The position numbers and the translations under genes are program-made. Of a DNA stretch of 64,000 nucleotides, positions 45,447-53,641 are shown piece after piece; positions within the stretch are counted from its first letter, which is position 1; the number at the start of each line of letters is the position of its first letter. The notes under the pieces were generated by a model. It made no database searches. It saw only the letters and a program-made list of their open reading frames with translations, and was not told where the DNA came from. The DNA comes from G041200185 sp041200185 (lineage in GTDB: Bacteria; Pseudomonadota; Alphaproteobacteria; BNTO01), in the NCBI GenBank assembly GCA_041200185.1, contig CP165730.1, positions 62,001-126,000 on the forward strand. The letters run 5' to 3'.

Positions 45447-46328
45447 ATGCAGTATAGAAAAGGCCTTCTTTTGCTTTTGGTGTTTGTCTTATGTGACGGT
45501 TGTTCTGCTGCACGGGCTGATAAGGTGGACTCTGGGTTTGAACCAAAGTCAGCCATTAAGAAATCAGATGATTTGTCTTTTTCAAAGGGGGAGGGGCAAA
45601 CTCAGAATATTTTGATGATCCAAAACGGCATAGAAGCTTTCCTCATCAACATCAGCCAATACATCCAAAATGTCAGCGTTCTAACTTGCTCTTTTCAGCA
45701 GACAGTCACCCATGATCAGCAAAAGACTCGTCGTTACCGGGGGCAGCTGTTTTGGCAGCGCCGGGAAAAAGAAGGGGTTCTTGTCCAGATTGATGTTCCT
45801 GACTTGCACCAGAAATGCGTTGTCAGGGACGGGATGTTTTATGTGACTAACCTTGATACAAAGAAAACCTCAGCATACAACCTGGCTCACACACTGCTAG
45901 ATGCTATTTTTGCCGACAACCCCCAGCTCAATAGGCGCTTTCCTGCTAGCCAGGTGATGTTGCTGTCTATGAATTCTATTCAAGAATCCTCACGGCATCG
46001 TCACTTTGATACCGCCTGTGTCATTCTGAAAAAGCGAGAAAACAGTGCCCCGACTCTTTGGCTTTTCTTTTCGCTTTATGATGATAAAGGCCTTTCTCTT
46101 CTCAACAACGAAATCAAAGGGAGTGATCTCCGCATAAAAGCTTTCATGGGGTGGAGCGTTAAGGATCCTCAAGGGACGACGACACAGGTTAGTTTTGATC
46201 CCTCAAGCCTTCGGGTGAATGATCCCTCTGTTCTTGCTCGCATTCCTGGTCTGTTTATACACAAATTTCAGAATAATGACTTAAATCATCCTGCATCCTC
46301 GGCGCCTCAGGTTTCTGTTCAACGATGA
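45447..46328 (+). CDS. LolA-like outer-membrane lipoprotein carrier
   Basis: The product (about 293 residues) starts with a signal peptide MQYRKGLLLLLVFVLCDGCS. The core VLTCSFQQTVTHDQQ...RYRGQLFWQRREKEGVLVQID and VVRDGMFYVTNLDTKKTSAYNL follow the LolA pattern (f.Q.......G.l.i.rP..fRw.y......liv.DG..v..yd...k....), implying a periplasmic lipid/lipoprotein shuttle. The N-terminal insert after the signal is unusual. The ORF continues upstream to 45306, but 45447 gives the signal peptide. Its end overlaps addA by 4 bases. Confidence 0.65.
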   Translation: MQYRKGLLLLLVFVLCDGCSAARADKVDSGFEPKSAIKKSDDLSFSKGEGQTQNILMIQNGIEAFLINISQYIQNVSVLTCSFQQTVTHDQQKTRRYRGQLFWQRREKEGVLVQIDVPDLHQKCVVRDGMFYVTNLDTKKTSAYNLAHTLLDAIFADNPQLNRRFPASQVMLLSMNSIQESSRHRHFDTACVILKKRENSAPTLWLFFSLYDDKGLSLLNNEIKGSDLRIKAFMGWSVKDPQGTTTQVSFDPSSLRVNDPSVLARIPGLFIHKFQNNDLNHPASSAPQVSVQR

Positions 46329-49300
46329 CAGATCTTCAATTCTCTGCAGCGAATCCTCTAAAAAGCAGTTGGGTTTCTGCCTCTGCTGGATCGGGGAAGA
46401 CGAAGGTTTTGATAGATCGACTTCTCCGATTATTGCTTCTGGGAGAAGATTTTCGGTCAATCGTGGGGTTTACCTATACGAACGCAGCAGCAACGGAGAT
46501 GAAGTCCCGCCTTCACGATAAGCTCAAGGAATGGGCTGAGGCGACGCCCGAAGCTCGCGAGAAATCACTGGAAAATTTGCTGCATCGTCCTCCTTTTCCG
46601 GAAGAAAGTGAAAAAGCTACAACACTTTATGAGACTTACCTTTGTCAACAACACAACCTGCGCATACAGACCCTTCATAGCTTCTGTAAGGACTTTCTCG
46701 AGCAGTTCTCTCTCCTCACGGAAATGTATGTCACACCTACAATCCTTGATGGAGGGGCTGCTCAGAAAATTTTGCAGCAGATTCAGGAGGAAAGCTTCCT
46801 CGACGAGACGGCCCCGGCTTTTGTCACTCACCTCCAGACTCTCCTCCAGTCGTTGTCTCTTGACCAGATTGATGAAGCCTTACAGGCCCTCTTAGCCAGG
46901 CGACAGGATTTTGCTCCTTTTATCCAATCTTTTGATCAAGACTCCTTTGATCGTTTTCTTCACCAAAAGCTTGATGACACTCAAATGTTCTTCCCTTTTG
47001 ATGCCAAAAAAACTTGTCATCTGGCAGAACAACTGTCTGAAAGTTTGGCAACTTCATCTGCCGACAGAAATGTACTCAAAGCAGCGAGTCAGGGGCAGTT
47101 TTTGACGGCTTTTTTTACTCAGAGCCAAACTCCAAGAAAAAAGCTCCTCAGTTCGTCCCTTCAGAAGAGTGAACCCAGGCTTTGCGGAGCGTTTGTTCAA
47201 CAAGCCGAGTCTTTCGTTGCGCAAACTATGAAGGAAAAGACGGATAAGTTGATTCAACAAACAGAGGCTCTTGTCCAGATGGCCGATGTTCTTTTCCAAA
47301 GGTATCAAGAAAAGAAAAACAGACAAAATGCTTGTGATTTTGAGGATTTAATCTTCAAAATGCAGAAATTATTAGATCTTTTAAGTACGGATGAGGAAGC
47401 ACTCTCTGCCTGCCAAAAGATTTTTCCGCTCAAACACCTTTTCTTGGATGAGGCGCAAGATACAAGCCTTCCCCAATGGCAAATTGTGATGCAGTTGGTT
47501 CATGTTTTCTTTAAAGAAGCGCAAAACACCGTCTTCGTTGTCGGAGATATCAAGCAATCCATCTATAGTTTCCAGGGAGCAAGGCCCTGGCTTTTTCGAA
47601 CACTGCCGGACGTTTTCCAACAAATGATCAAGAGACGAGGTGGAACATTCCAACAAATTTACTTACAAACGTCGTACCGAACAGCCCCGGCTATTTTGCG
47701 CGTTGTAGATTCCATTTTTCAAGATAACCCGCAGGGTATTGCTTTTGATGAAGCCTACCGCCCCCACCGTTCTGCCCGCTCATCAGAGGGGTTCGTTAAG
47801 TGCTGTTCGGTCTCCTTACCCAAAAATACCCCTGAAGTAACAGCACCGTCTGCAAAACTGCCGGCTAGCGGAACATCTGCATCTTCTGACGACGGAGAGC
47901 TTGATTCCCCCCTTGAGGCTCTCGCAACAGCCGTGGTTCAGGAACTCAAGACCTTGCTCGATAGAAAACTCTTTCTACCGTCTGTTGGACGAAATCTCCT
48001 TCCAGAAGATGTTCTTATTTTGGCACGAAAACGCAGCGATTTGTGGACAATGATTCGCCAAAAGCTTGAGGATTTAGGGATTCCTACCGCATCAGCTGGA
48101 CGATTCCACTTACAGCGCACACTTGTTGGAGCTGATTTGCAGGCTTTTGTGAGTTTTCTCGTGGATCCTTACGATGACTACAATTTAGCTTGCCTCTTGA
48201 AAAGCCCTTTTCTTCTGGATGCCACTTTTTCGGAAGAAAGGCTTTTCACAGCGTGTCATAACCGGGAAGGAAGCCTTTATGATCGGATCCTGTCCGACGC
48301 GTCATTTTCTGATGTAAAAGCCCTGCTTGAAAGCTATCAGAATGAAGCTCGGCGCAGCACGACGAAGGATGATTTTTTCCAGTATTTTTACAGAATCGTG
48401 AAGTTCGTCGAACCTTTCTGGATCCGCACCGAACGCGAGACACCCGTCATTTTGGAAGGATTTTTGGATATTTTATGGGATTTTTTGACAGAAAACTCCC
48501 CCTCACTTATGGGATTACACGACTTTTTGCAGACGTACACGGGAGCCATCGCTTCTCCGACTCAATCGTCAGGCGTGCGTTTTATGACTGTACATGGATC
48601 CAAAGGATTGCAAGCGCCTTTGGTTTTTGTGGTTGACCCTGCCGAACCGCTTTCTCTCCAAAAGGAAAAATGGTTTACCTTTGAAAGTCACTCTCATCAG
48701 AAGATTACAGGTTTTCTCTTGATGCCTCCTACAACACTGACAACGAAACCAGCGCAAAAGATCCGTGAGACCGCTACATGCGGACTTCTGGAGGAAAGTC
48801 GACGTCTTCTTTATGTCGCTCTTACACGTGCACAAGACGGACTTGTTGTGGTAGGGTACCGCAAACCTGATAGCTGGACGGACTTGGTCGATCAGGCTCT
48901 CTCGGCAAAAGAAGTGGAAGGTACCATGGAGTTTGATCCCTCACCCCTTACAAGAGAACCGTTATTATCAGTTGCGCCGCCTAAGAAGCCTAAGAAACAA
49001 GCCTCACCTGAACCTCTTCCATCCACCCGCACTCTCCCAACCGTGCTTCCAACACCGTCGTTTCCACCATCTTCGCAGCCAAAATTCTCCTTTCCCGATC
49101 TCTCATCAGGTTCTGAGCCCGCGGCTTCATCAGTCCTTCAGGTGTTTCCTGCTAAACTGCGCCACCTTGCTCCAAGATCGACGGATGACGACTCCGCTCT
49201 CATCGGCGTTGGTGTGCACAGGTTCATCCAAGCTTTAACAGAATCTCCTTTTGATGAAACCTCCGCTCTCACTTGGTTCGACGCCCATACAGAGCCCGTC

Positions 49301-49660
49301 GTAGCTGAAACGCTTCGGCAAGACCCCCTCTTCTTGAGTCATCTTCTGAAAATTCCACGTTGTCCAGAGTTTACTTATCTCAAGCTCGGTAAATCTGAAG
49401 TTTCGCTTTTTCAGGACGATCACGTCTACCGCGTTGATTTCCTCTTTGTGGATGATAGTCGCGTCGTCGTGACGGAGGTGAAAACAACAGCCGAGTCCCC
49501 CGGAAAGGGTGCTGAAATGTACGGACCTCAGCTAGCTCGCTATTGCCGCATCTTGCGCCGTATTTTCCCTCAGTATGATTTGTCTGCCTATTTTCTGTGG
49601 GCCCGCCACGGAGCTTTTTCACTCCTTCAGGAGTCGATTCATGATAACGGTTCACAATGA
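46325..49660 (+). CDS. addA: Double-strand break repair helicase-nuclease AddA
   Basis: The 1111-residue product is the UvrD-type helicase and nuclease partner of AddB. Helicase motifs in order: SASAGSGKTKVL (Walker A, residues ~18-29), FTYTNAAATEM, LDEAQDTSLPQW (~374), VVGDIKQSIYSFQGARP, QTSYRTAPAIL, VRFMTVHGSKGLQAPLVF, ESRRLLYVALTRAQDGLVVVG. A Pro-rich linker leads to the C-terminal nuclease with RVDFLFVD and VVTEVKTT (~1050). Coupled to the LolA-like gene by a 4-base overlap; rodA starts inside its 3' end. Confidence 0.95.
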   Translation: MTDLQFSAANPLKSSWVSASAGSGKTKVLIDRLLRLLLLGEDFRSIVGFTYTNAAATEMKSRLHDKLKEWAEATPEAREKSLENLLHRPPFPEESEKATTLYETYLCQQHNLRIQTLHSFCKDFLEQFSLLTEMYVTPTILDGGAAQKILQQIQEESFLDETAPAFVTHLQTLLQSLSLDQIDEALQALLARRQDFAPFIQSFDQDSFDRFLHQKLDDTQMFFPFDAKKTCHLAEQLSESLATSSADRNVLKAASQGQFLTAFFTQSQTPRKKLLSSSLQKSEPRLCGAFVQQAESFVAQTMKEKTDKLIQQTEALVQMADVLFQRYQEKKNRQNACDFEDLIFKMQKLLDLLSTDEEALSACQKIFPLKHLFLDEAQDTSLPQWQIVMQLVHVFFKEAQNTVFVVGDIKQSIYSFQGARPWLFRTLPDVFQQMIKRRGGTFQQIYLQTSYRTAPAILRVVDSIFQDNPQGIAFDEAYRPHRSARSSEGFVKCCSVSLPKNTPEVTAPSAKLPASGTSASSDDGELDSPLEALATAVVQELKTLLDRKLFLPSVGRNLLPEDVLILARKRSDLWTMIRQKLEDLGIPTASAGRFHLQRTLVGADLQAFVSFLVDPYDDYNLACLLKSPFLLDATFSEERLFTACHNREGSLYDRILSDASFSDVKALLESYQNEARRSTTKDDFFQYFYRIVKFVEPFWIRTERETPVILEGFLDILWDFLTENSPSLMGLHDFLQTYTGAIASPTQSSGVRFMTVHGSKGLQAPLVFVVDPAEPLSLQKEKWFTFESHSHQKITGFLLMPPTTLTTKPAQKIRETATCGLLEESRRLLYVALTRAQDGLVVVGYRKPDSWTDLVDQALSAKEVEGTMEFDPSPLTREPLLSVAPPKKPKKQASPEPLPSTRTLPTVLPTPSFPPSSQPKFSFPDLSSGSEPAASSVLQVFPAKLRHLAPRSTDDDSALIGVGVHRFIQALTESPFDETSALTWFDAHTEPVVAETLRQDPLFLSHLLKIPRCPEFTYLKLGKSEVSLFQDDHVYRVDFLFVDDSRVVVTEVKTTAESPGKGAEMYGPQLARYCRILRRIFPQYDLSAYFLWARHGAFSLLQESIHDNGSQ

Positions 49661-50804
49661 TCGTTTTGTCGAGAGGTGCCGGCAAATCCTCGATTTTTTT
49701 CAAATCGAACAGCTCCGAAGCATTCCACCGCTTTTTTTTCTCAATCTCGGTGCCATCTTGAGCTTTAGCTTTCTTCTACTCTACTCCGCAGGAGGAGGTA
49801 TCTCGCCTTGGTGTGCTCGCCAATTCATACACCTCCTTCTCGGCATTGTTGCCCTGCTCGTTGTTGCAGCTACGCCTTATCGTTTCTTCTATAGTTTTGC
49901 GTATATTTTCTATGCGATGGCGTTAGCCTGCCTGCTGGCCACAACTTTCCTTGGGGTGGTGGGGATGGGAGCTCAGCGTTGGATAAACCTAGGCTTCATC
50001 AAATTTCAGCCCTCTGAGCTTATGCGCATCGCCCTGATTTTGGCTTTGGCGAGGCGCCTTCACGATGTTCCCTTATCTCTTGGTTGGCGTGCTTATATTA
50101 CTCCCCTTCTTCTCGTTACCGTACCTGTCCTACTCACACTTGAACAGCCCGATCTCGGAACGGCGATTCTCCTCGTTCTCAGCAGCGGTGCCCTCCTTTT
50201 CTTTGCTCAAGCAAAATGGCGATTTTTCGGAGGAATCCTCTCGCTCGCTACTTGTGCTTTGCCGATTTTCTGGCATTTTTTGCACGATTACCAAAAAAGT
50301 CGGATCCTTATTTTTCTTCACCCAGAAAGCGATCCTCTCGGCAGAGGCTACCACGCCCTTCAGTCGAAAATAGCCATCGGTTCGGGGGGGGTACTCGGCA
50401 AAGGATTCCTAAAGGGCAGCCAAGGAGCTCTCGATTTCCTCCCGGAAAAGCATACAGATTTTATCTTCACCCTTCTTAGCGAAGAGTTTGGCTTTGTTGG
50501 AGCCCTCCTTTTGCTCATTCTCTATTTGGGGTTAATTTTGCTGAACCTCCTGGCCGCTCTTCATACGCGCAGTACTTACAGCCAACTCCTCATCACGGGC
50601 CTCACAGCGTCTTTCGCCTGTTACATCATCATCAACATCGCCATGGTCGTTGGCCTGTTACCGGTTGTGGGAATCCCCCTTCCTCTCGTCTCCTATGGTG
50701 GTTCGTCTCTGTTAACCCTGCTCGCCAGCCAAGGACTCATCTTCTCTGCCGCCTATTCTCAAAACAAGGAAGACACTATAGATCTATTTCGGAAAAGGGG
50801 TTAA
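49641..50804 (+). CDS. rodA: Peptidoglycan glycosyltransferase RodA (elongation)
   Basis: The 387-residue SEDS protein polymerises lipid II with a class B PBP during side-wall growth. Family marks: GAQRWINLGFIKFQPSELMR, LTLEQPDLGTAILL, GRGYHALQSKIAIGSGG, GFLKGSQGALDFLPEKHTDFIF, and GIPLPLVSYGGSSLL. The ATG has AGGAG 9 bases upstream and overlaps addA by 20 bases. An 8-G run (50384-50391) in the SGGVLGKG loop is a potential slippage spot. mreBCD and the PBP2 gene are not adjacent. Confidence 0.95.
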   Translation: MITVHNDRFVERCRQILDFFQIEQLRSIPPLFFLNLGAILSFSFLLLYSAGGGISPWCARQFIHLLLGIVALLVVAATPYRFFYSFAYIFYAMALACLLATTFLGVVGMGAQRWINLGFIKFQPSELMRIALILALARRLHDVPLSLGWRAYITPLLLVTVPVLLTLEQPDLGTAILLVLSSGALLFFAQAKWRFFGGILSLATCALPIFWHFLHDYQKSRILIFLHPESDPLGRGYHALQSKIAIGSGGVLGKGFLKGSQGALDFLPEKHTDFIFTLLSEEFGFVGALLLLILYLGLILLNLLAALHTRSTYSQLLITGLTASFACYIIINIAMVVGLLPVVGIPLPLVSYGGSSLLTLLASQGLIFSAAYSQNKEDTIDLFRKRG

Positions 50805-50913
50805 TGACACACCTCAAAATACATAATATAGACTTGTAGCAAACGACAACCAACGAAGTAAGGTGAAATAACTTGAAAGAAAAATAGAGAGGTGTTACCC
50901 TGAAGAGGGTGAG

Positions 50914-51333
50914 ATGGTTGTGTGGAGCAGGCGAGCGATGAAGTGGATAAAGTTGAGGAGAGACGGGTTGATCCCAGCTGTGGTCTCATGGGTCGTAAGC
51001 GGAGGAGTAGCCATGGCTTCAGGTCTTGAGGAACTACCCCAGGCTGTTAAGGAAGTTGTTGAAGCTCGGATTCGTCCACTGGATAAACAAGCTACGGAGT
51101 GTCTTACAAAAGCGCTTCAAAAATTTAATAGCTGTTTGGATAATGGAAAGGCTAAATACCCCACAGATATGAGTGAGTCCTTGGAGTCGCAGCTAAAGCA
51201 AGTCTATGACAGGGTTGCTTATGTGAGGTGGGGTGTGTTGTTCGCTGTGAAGAGGACTGGTGAGGATTTGAAGCAATTATCAGAGACATTAACTAGAACT
51301 CATGAGGTCATAGCACAGGTCATGTCTCAGTGA
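50914..51333 (+). CDS. Small secreted protein, unknown
   Basis: The 139-residue product has a basic N-terminus and hydrophobic stretch (LIPAVVSWVVSGGVAMASG), likely a signal peptide, then a helical region with two Cys (ECLTKAL, NSCLDNG). GAGGG lies 4-5 bases before the ATG; an ATG at 50938 is an alternative. No family recognised. First gene of the exported-protein island. Confidence 0.5.
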   Translation: MVVWSRRAMKWIKLRRDGLIPAVVSWVVSGGVAMASGLEELPQAVKEVVEARIRPLDKQATECLTKALQKFNSCLDNGKAKYPTDMSESLESQLKQVYDRVAYVRWGVLFAVKRTGEDLKQLSETLTRTHEVIAQVMSQ

Positions 51334-51376
51334 AATGAGAGTTGTGGATAGGTAGTAAATCAACAAGGGGGAAGAT

Positions 51377-52267
51377 ATGGTTTTTTATGCTGTTAAGGAG
51401 ACAAAGTTTTGTGTTGCTTGTCTTTTGACGATGACGATGTTGACGCCGTCTTCGTTGCGAGTCCAAGCATCAAGTGTTGGAAGCAAGTTGGTGTCGTGTA
51501 AACCAAGGGTTGTTACTAAGTCTGCAGATGAAAAGGTAGATGATGCCGTACAATCTTCGGCGAATTATTTTGCAGAATTATTAGAAAAACAGATCATCCA
51601 CAAGATTCCTTTGGCGAAGGAGCTAGGGGCTAAGTGGCCCCACGCAATACAGGAAAAACACATCGTCTTGGAAGTGGATGGACCCCAGACAGAAGGGAAT
51701 AATGACAAGGAAAAGTCGGCTTTTGTGATGACACAAAACGTAATTAGAACGTATAATAAAAACGAGCATCCTGATTTTATTATAAGGGGAAATTCTGAAG
51801 AACAACAAATCAAAATCCTAAAAGGTATCCTGTACTGTTACCAAAAAACAGATCCTAAAGTAACATACCGACAGGAAATAATTGACGAGAATGGATCAAA
51901 GCAATACAGGTTAGCCGTATTTATGTATCCAAGAGAATGTCCAGAAAAAAACAAGTTAGAATCGGATCAAAATGCCCCAATATTCGCTAAAGCAGATGTT
52001 TTTAAGGATTTGATGATAAGGCCAGGTCGAGGAAGAGGTGATGTTCCCTTGATGCAATCTCACTTAAAATTGATAATAGTTCCTTCTTTTCAGTCCAAAA
52101 AAACAAGTAATCAAAATGAGACAGATGAGTGTAAAGATGAGTGTAAAATAGAGATACTCACTCTTTACCCCAAAGAGAACCGTCAGCAGACAAGTTTCAA
52201 TGAAGAAGAATGGGGAGAAGAAGAATGGGGTGAAGAAGAACAAGAATGTGAAGAGGGTATGGATTGA
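51377..52267 (+). CDS. Secreted protein with acidic repeat tail, unknown
   Basis: The 296-residue product has a signal peptide (FCVACLLTMTMLTPSSLRVQA). The body is a mix of strands and helices without a known motif. Near the C-terminus a Cys pair (DECKDECK) precedes a tandem acidic repeat EEEWGEEEWGEEEQ. A purine-rich GGGGGAAG precedes the ATG. It is 43 bases after the previous gene and probably co-transcribed. Confidence 0.55.
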   Translation: MVFYAVKETKFCVACLLTMTMLTPSSLRVQASSVGSKLVSCKPRVVTKSADEKVDDAVQSSANYFAELLEKQIIHKIPLAKELGAKWPHAIQEKHIVLEVDGPQTEGNNDKEKSAFVMTQNVIRTYNKNEHPDFIIRGNSEEQQIKILKGILYCYQKTDPKVTYRQEIIDENGSKQYRLAVFMYPRECPEKNKLESDQNAPIFAKADVFKDLMIRPGRGRGDVPLMQSHLKLIIVPSFQSKKTSNQNETDECKDECKIEILTLYPKENRQQTSFNEEEWGEEEWGEEEQECEEGMD

Positions 52268-52435
52268 AACGAGTATAAGACCAGGATGCGATTTTTGGGG
52301 CTTTGGATCAAAGGCCCCAAGGTCGGTCATTTTTGTGAGAATCGATAGAGGCGCATGGCTCGGATTACCTTACAAACAAAGAAAGATCACACCCAATCAA
52401 AGTTAAGTCCGTCGTAAACTTAACAGAGGTGACTT

Positions 52436-53308
52436 ATGTACCAGATCATTCATTTACGAAACGGGATTTTGTTAAGAGATCTTATGAAGAAAAGGCAACG
52501 TCGAACTGCCATCTTGGCCCTTGCTGGTGCGGGGTGGGCGTTACCCTCCCTTCTTTTGGCCGAGACAGATTCATCCCCTTCTCGAATAGCTTTGACGGAG
52601 GATGAGCGCCCGTGGTTCAGGGTTCCTTGGCCAGAGATGACACCTTATTTTTACCGCGTTGGGGATGCTTTTCCACAAGAAGTTGAAAAGGATTATATCA
52701 ATCACTGTCGCCTTTATTTTTCACAACATTCAACGACAGCTTTGGAGCGACTTCATTCCGATATCTTTATTGATCCTACGACTTACGGAAGTGACATCTC
52801 TATGTGCAATGTCTTGGCTTGCCCTGTCTTTAGCAATGCAGGTCCTTCCTCACCTAAAAGTTGCCTCAGATTTAAGGACTTTTTTAATAAAATTCATGAC
52901 ATATCTTTCTTCAAACAGTTTCTTGACGCAACTGTAGGCCGCACGGAGGATCGTTTCCGCGTGCTAGCAACCCTTTTTATGTGGGGATATGAGGCAACGA
53001 TTCTGCCTGACCTTTGTGATCCAGCCCTGCAAGTCAAAGTTGGTCTCAAGACCATGACGGCTCTCATTCGACGAGAGGGAGATCACTGCGGGATGGTCGT
53101 TCACTCGCTTGCCCTTATCGCCGATGCCGATCTTCTCAATGCTCTTCGCAAATTTTATGTGCACTGGCTCTCCGTTGACGCTTTTCTGAAAGATTTCCCT
53201 GAGTTATCCCCCTACAAAGACGCTCTGCGAGGCTTGATGTCCCCTGACTTCCTCCGTCTCATGGTGAAAATGGGTCTGATCTCACACAAAATTAAGAGGA
53301 CTCATTGA
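52436..53308 (+). CDS. Secreted protein, unknown
   Basis: The 290-residue product has a Tat/Sec-like basic N-terminus (MKKRQRRTAILALAGAGWAL, from the internal ATG at 52484) and an ALA-type cleavage region (LLLAET). Both ATGs (52436, 52484) have plausible Shine-Dalgarno sequences (GAGGTG; AAGAGA). The body is mostly helical with several Cys. No domain recognised. Confidence 0.55.
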   Translation: MYQIIHLRNGILLRDLMKKRQRRTAILALAGAGWALPSLLLAETDSSPSRIALTEDERPWFRVPWPEMTPYFYRVGDAFPQEVEKDYINHCRLYFSQHSTTALERLHSDIFIDPTTYGSDISMCNVLACPVFSNAGPSSPKSCLRFKDFFNKIHDISFFKQFLDATVGRTEDRFRVLATLFMWGYEATILPDLCDPALQVKVGLKTMTALIRREGDHCGMVVHSLALIADADLLNALRKFYVHWLSVDAFLKDFPELSPYKDALRGLMSPDFLRLMVKMGLISHKIKRTH

Positions 53309-53641
53309 AAAGCTTCATTCGACAAAACCGCTTGAGCTACTCTGTCGAGGATGCCTTTCGATAAATCTTAGAATCCAAATCTTATCGCACTAGGTTCGTC
53401 GAGTTCCACGAAGTAGGAAATGAACAAAAACCTCCAAAACCGCAAATACGGGCGAGAACGTAATAGAAGGCTCTTCCACTAAATCAACAAAAATTCGCTC
53501 AAACAAAATAGAGCCTATTTTATTTTAAAACATCAAGTATTTTTGCCTCAACAAGATGGGCTATTTAAAAACTAGATTTCATTCTTAGGTTCAGCTTATC
53601 CTGAAAATAGGGAAAGAACTTTAACCAACAAGGAGGGCACG
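53309..53641. other. Intergenic region with 21-bp repeat copy 2
   Basis: AT-rich; holds the repeat at 53553-53573 and an AAGGAGG Shine-Dalgarno near 53630 for the ORF starting at 53642. No other feature. Confidence 0.5.
53553..53573 (+). repeat. 21-bp repeat, copy 2
   Basis: Identical to 20139-20159; 68 bases before the ATG at 53642. Confidence 0.7.
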
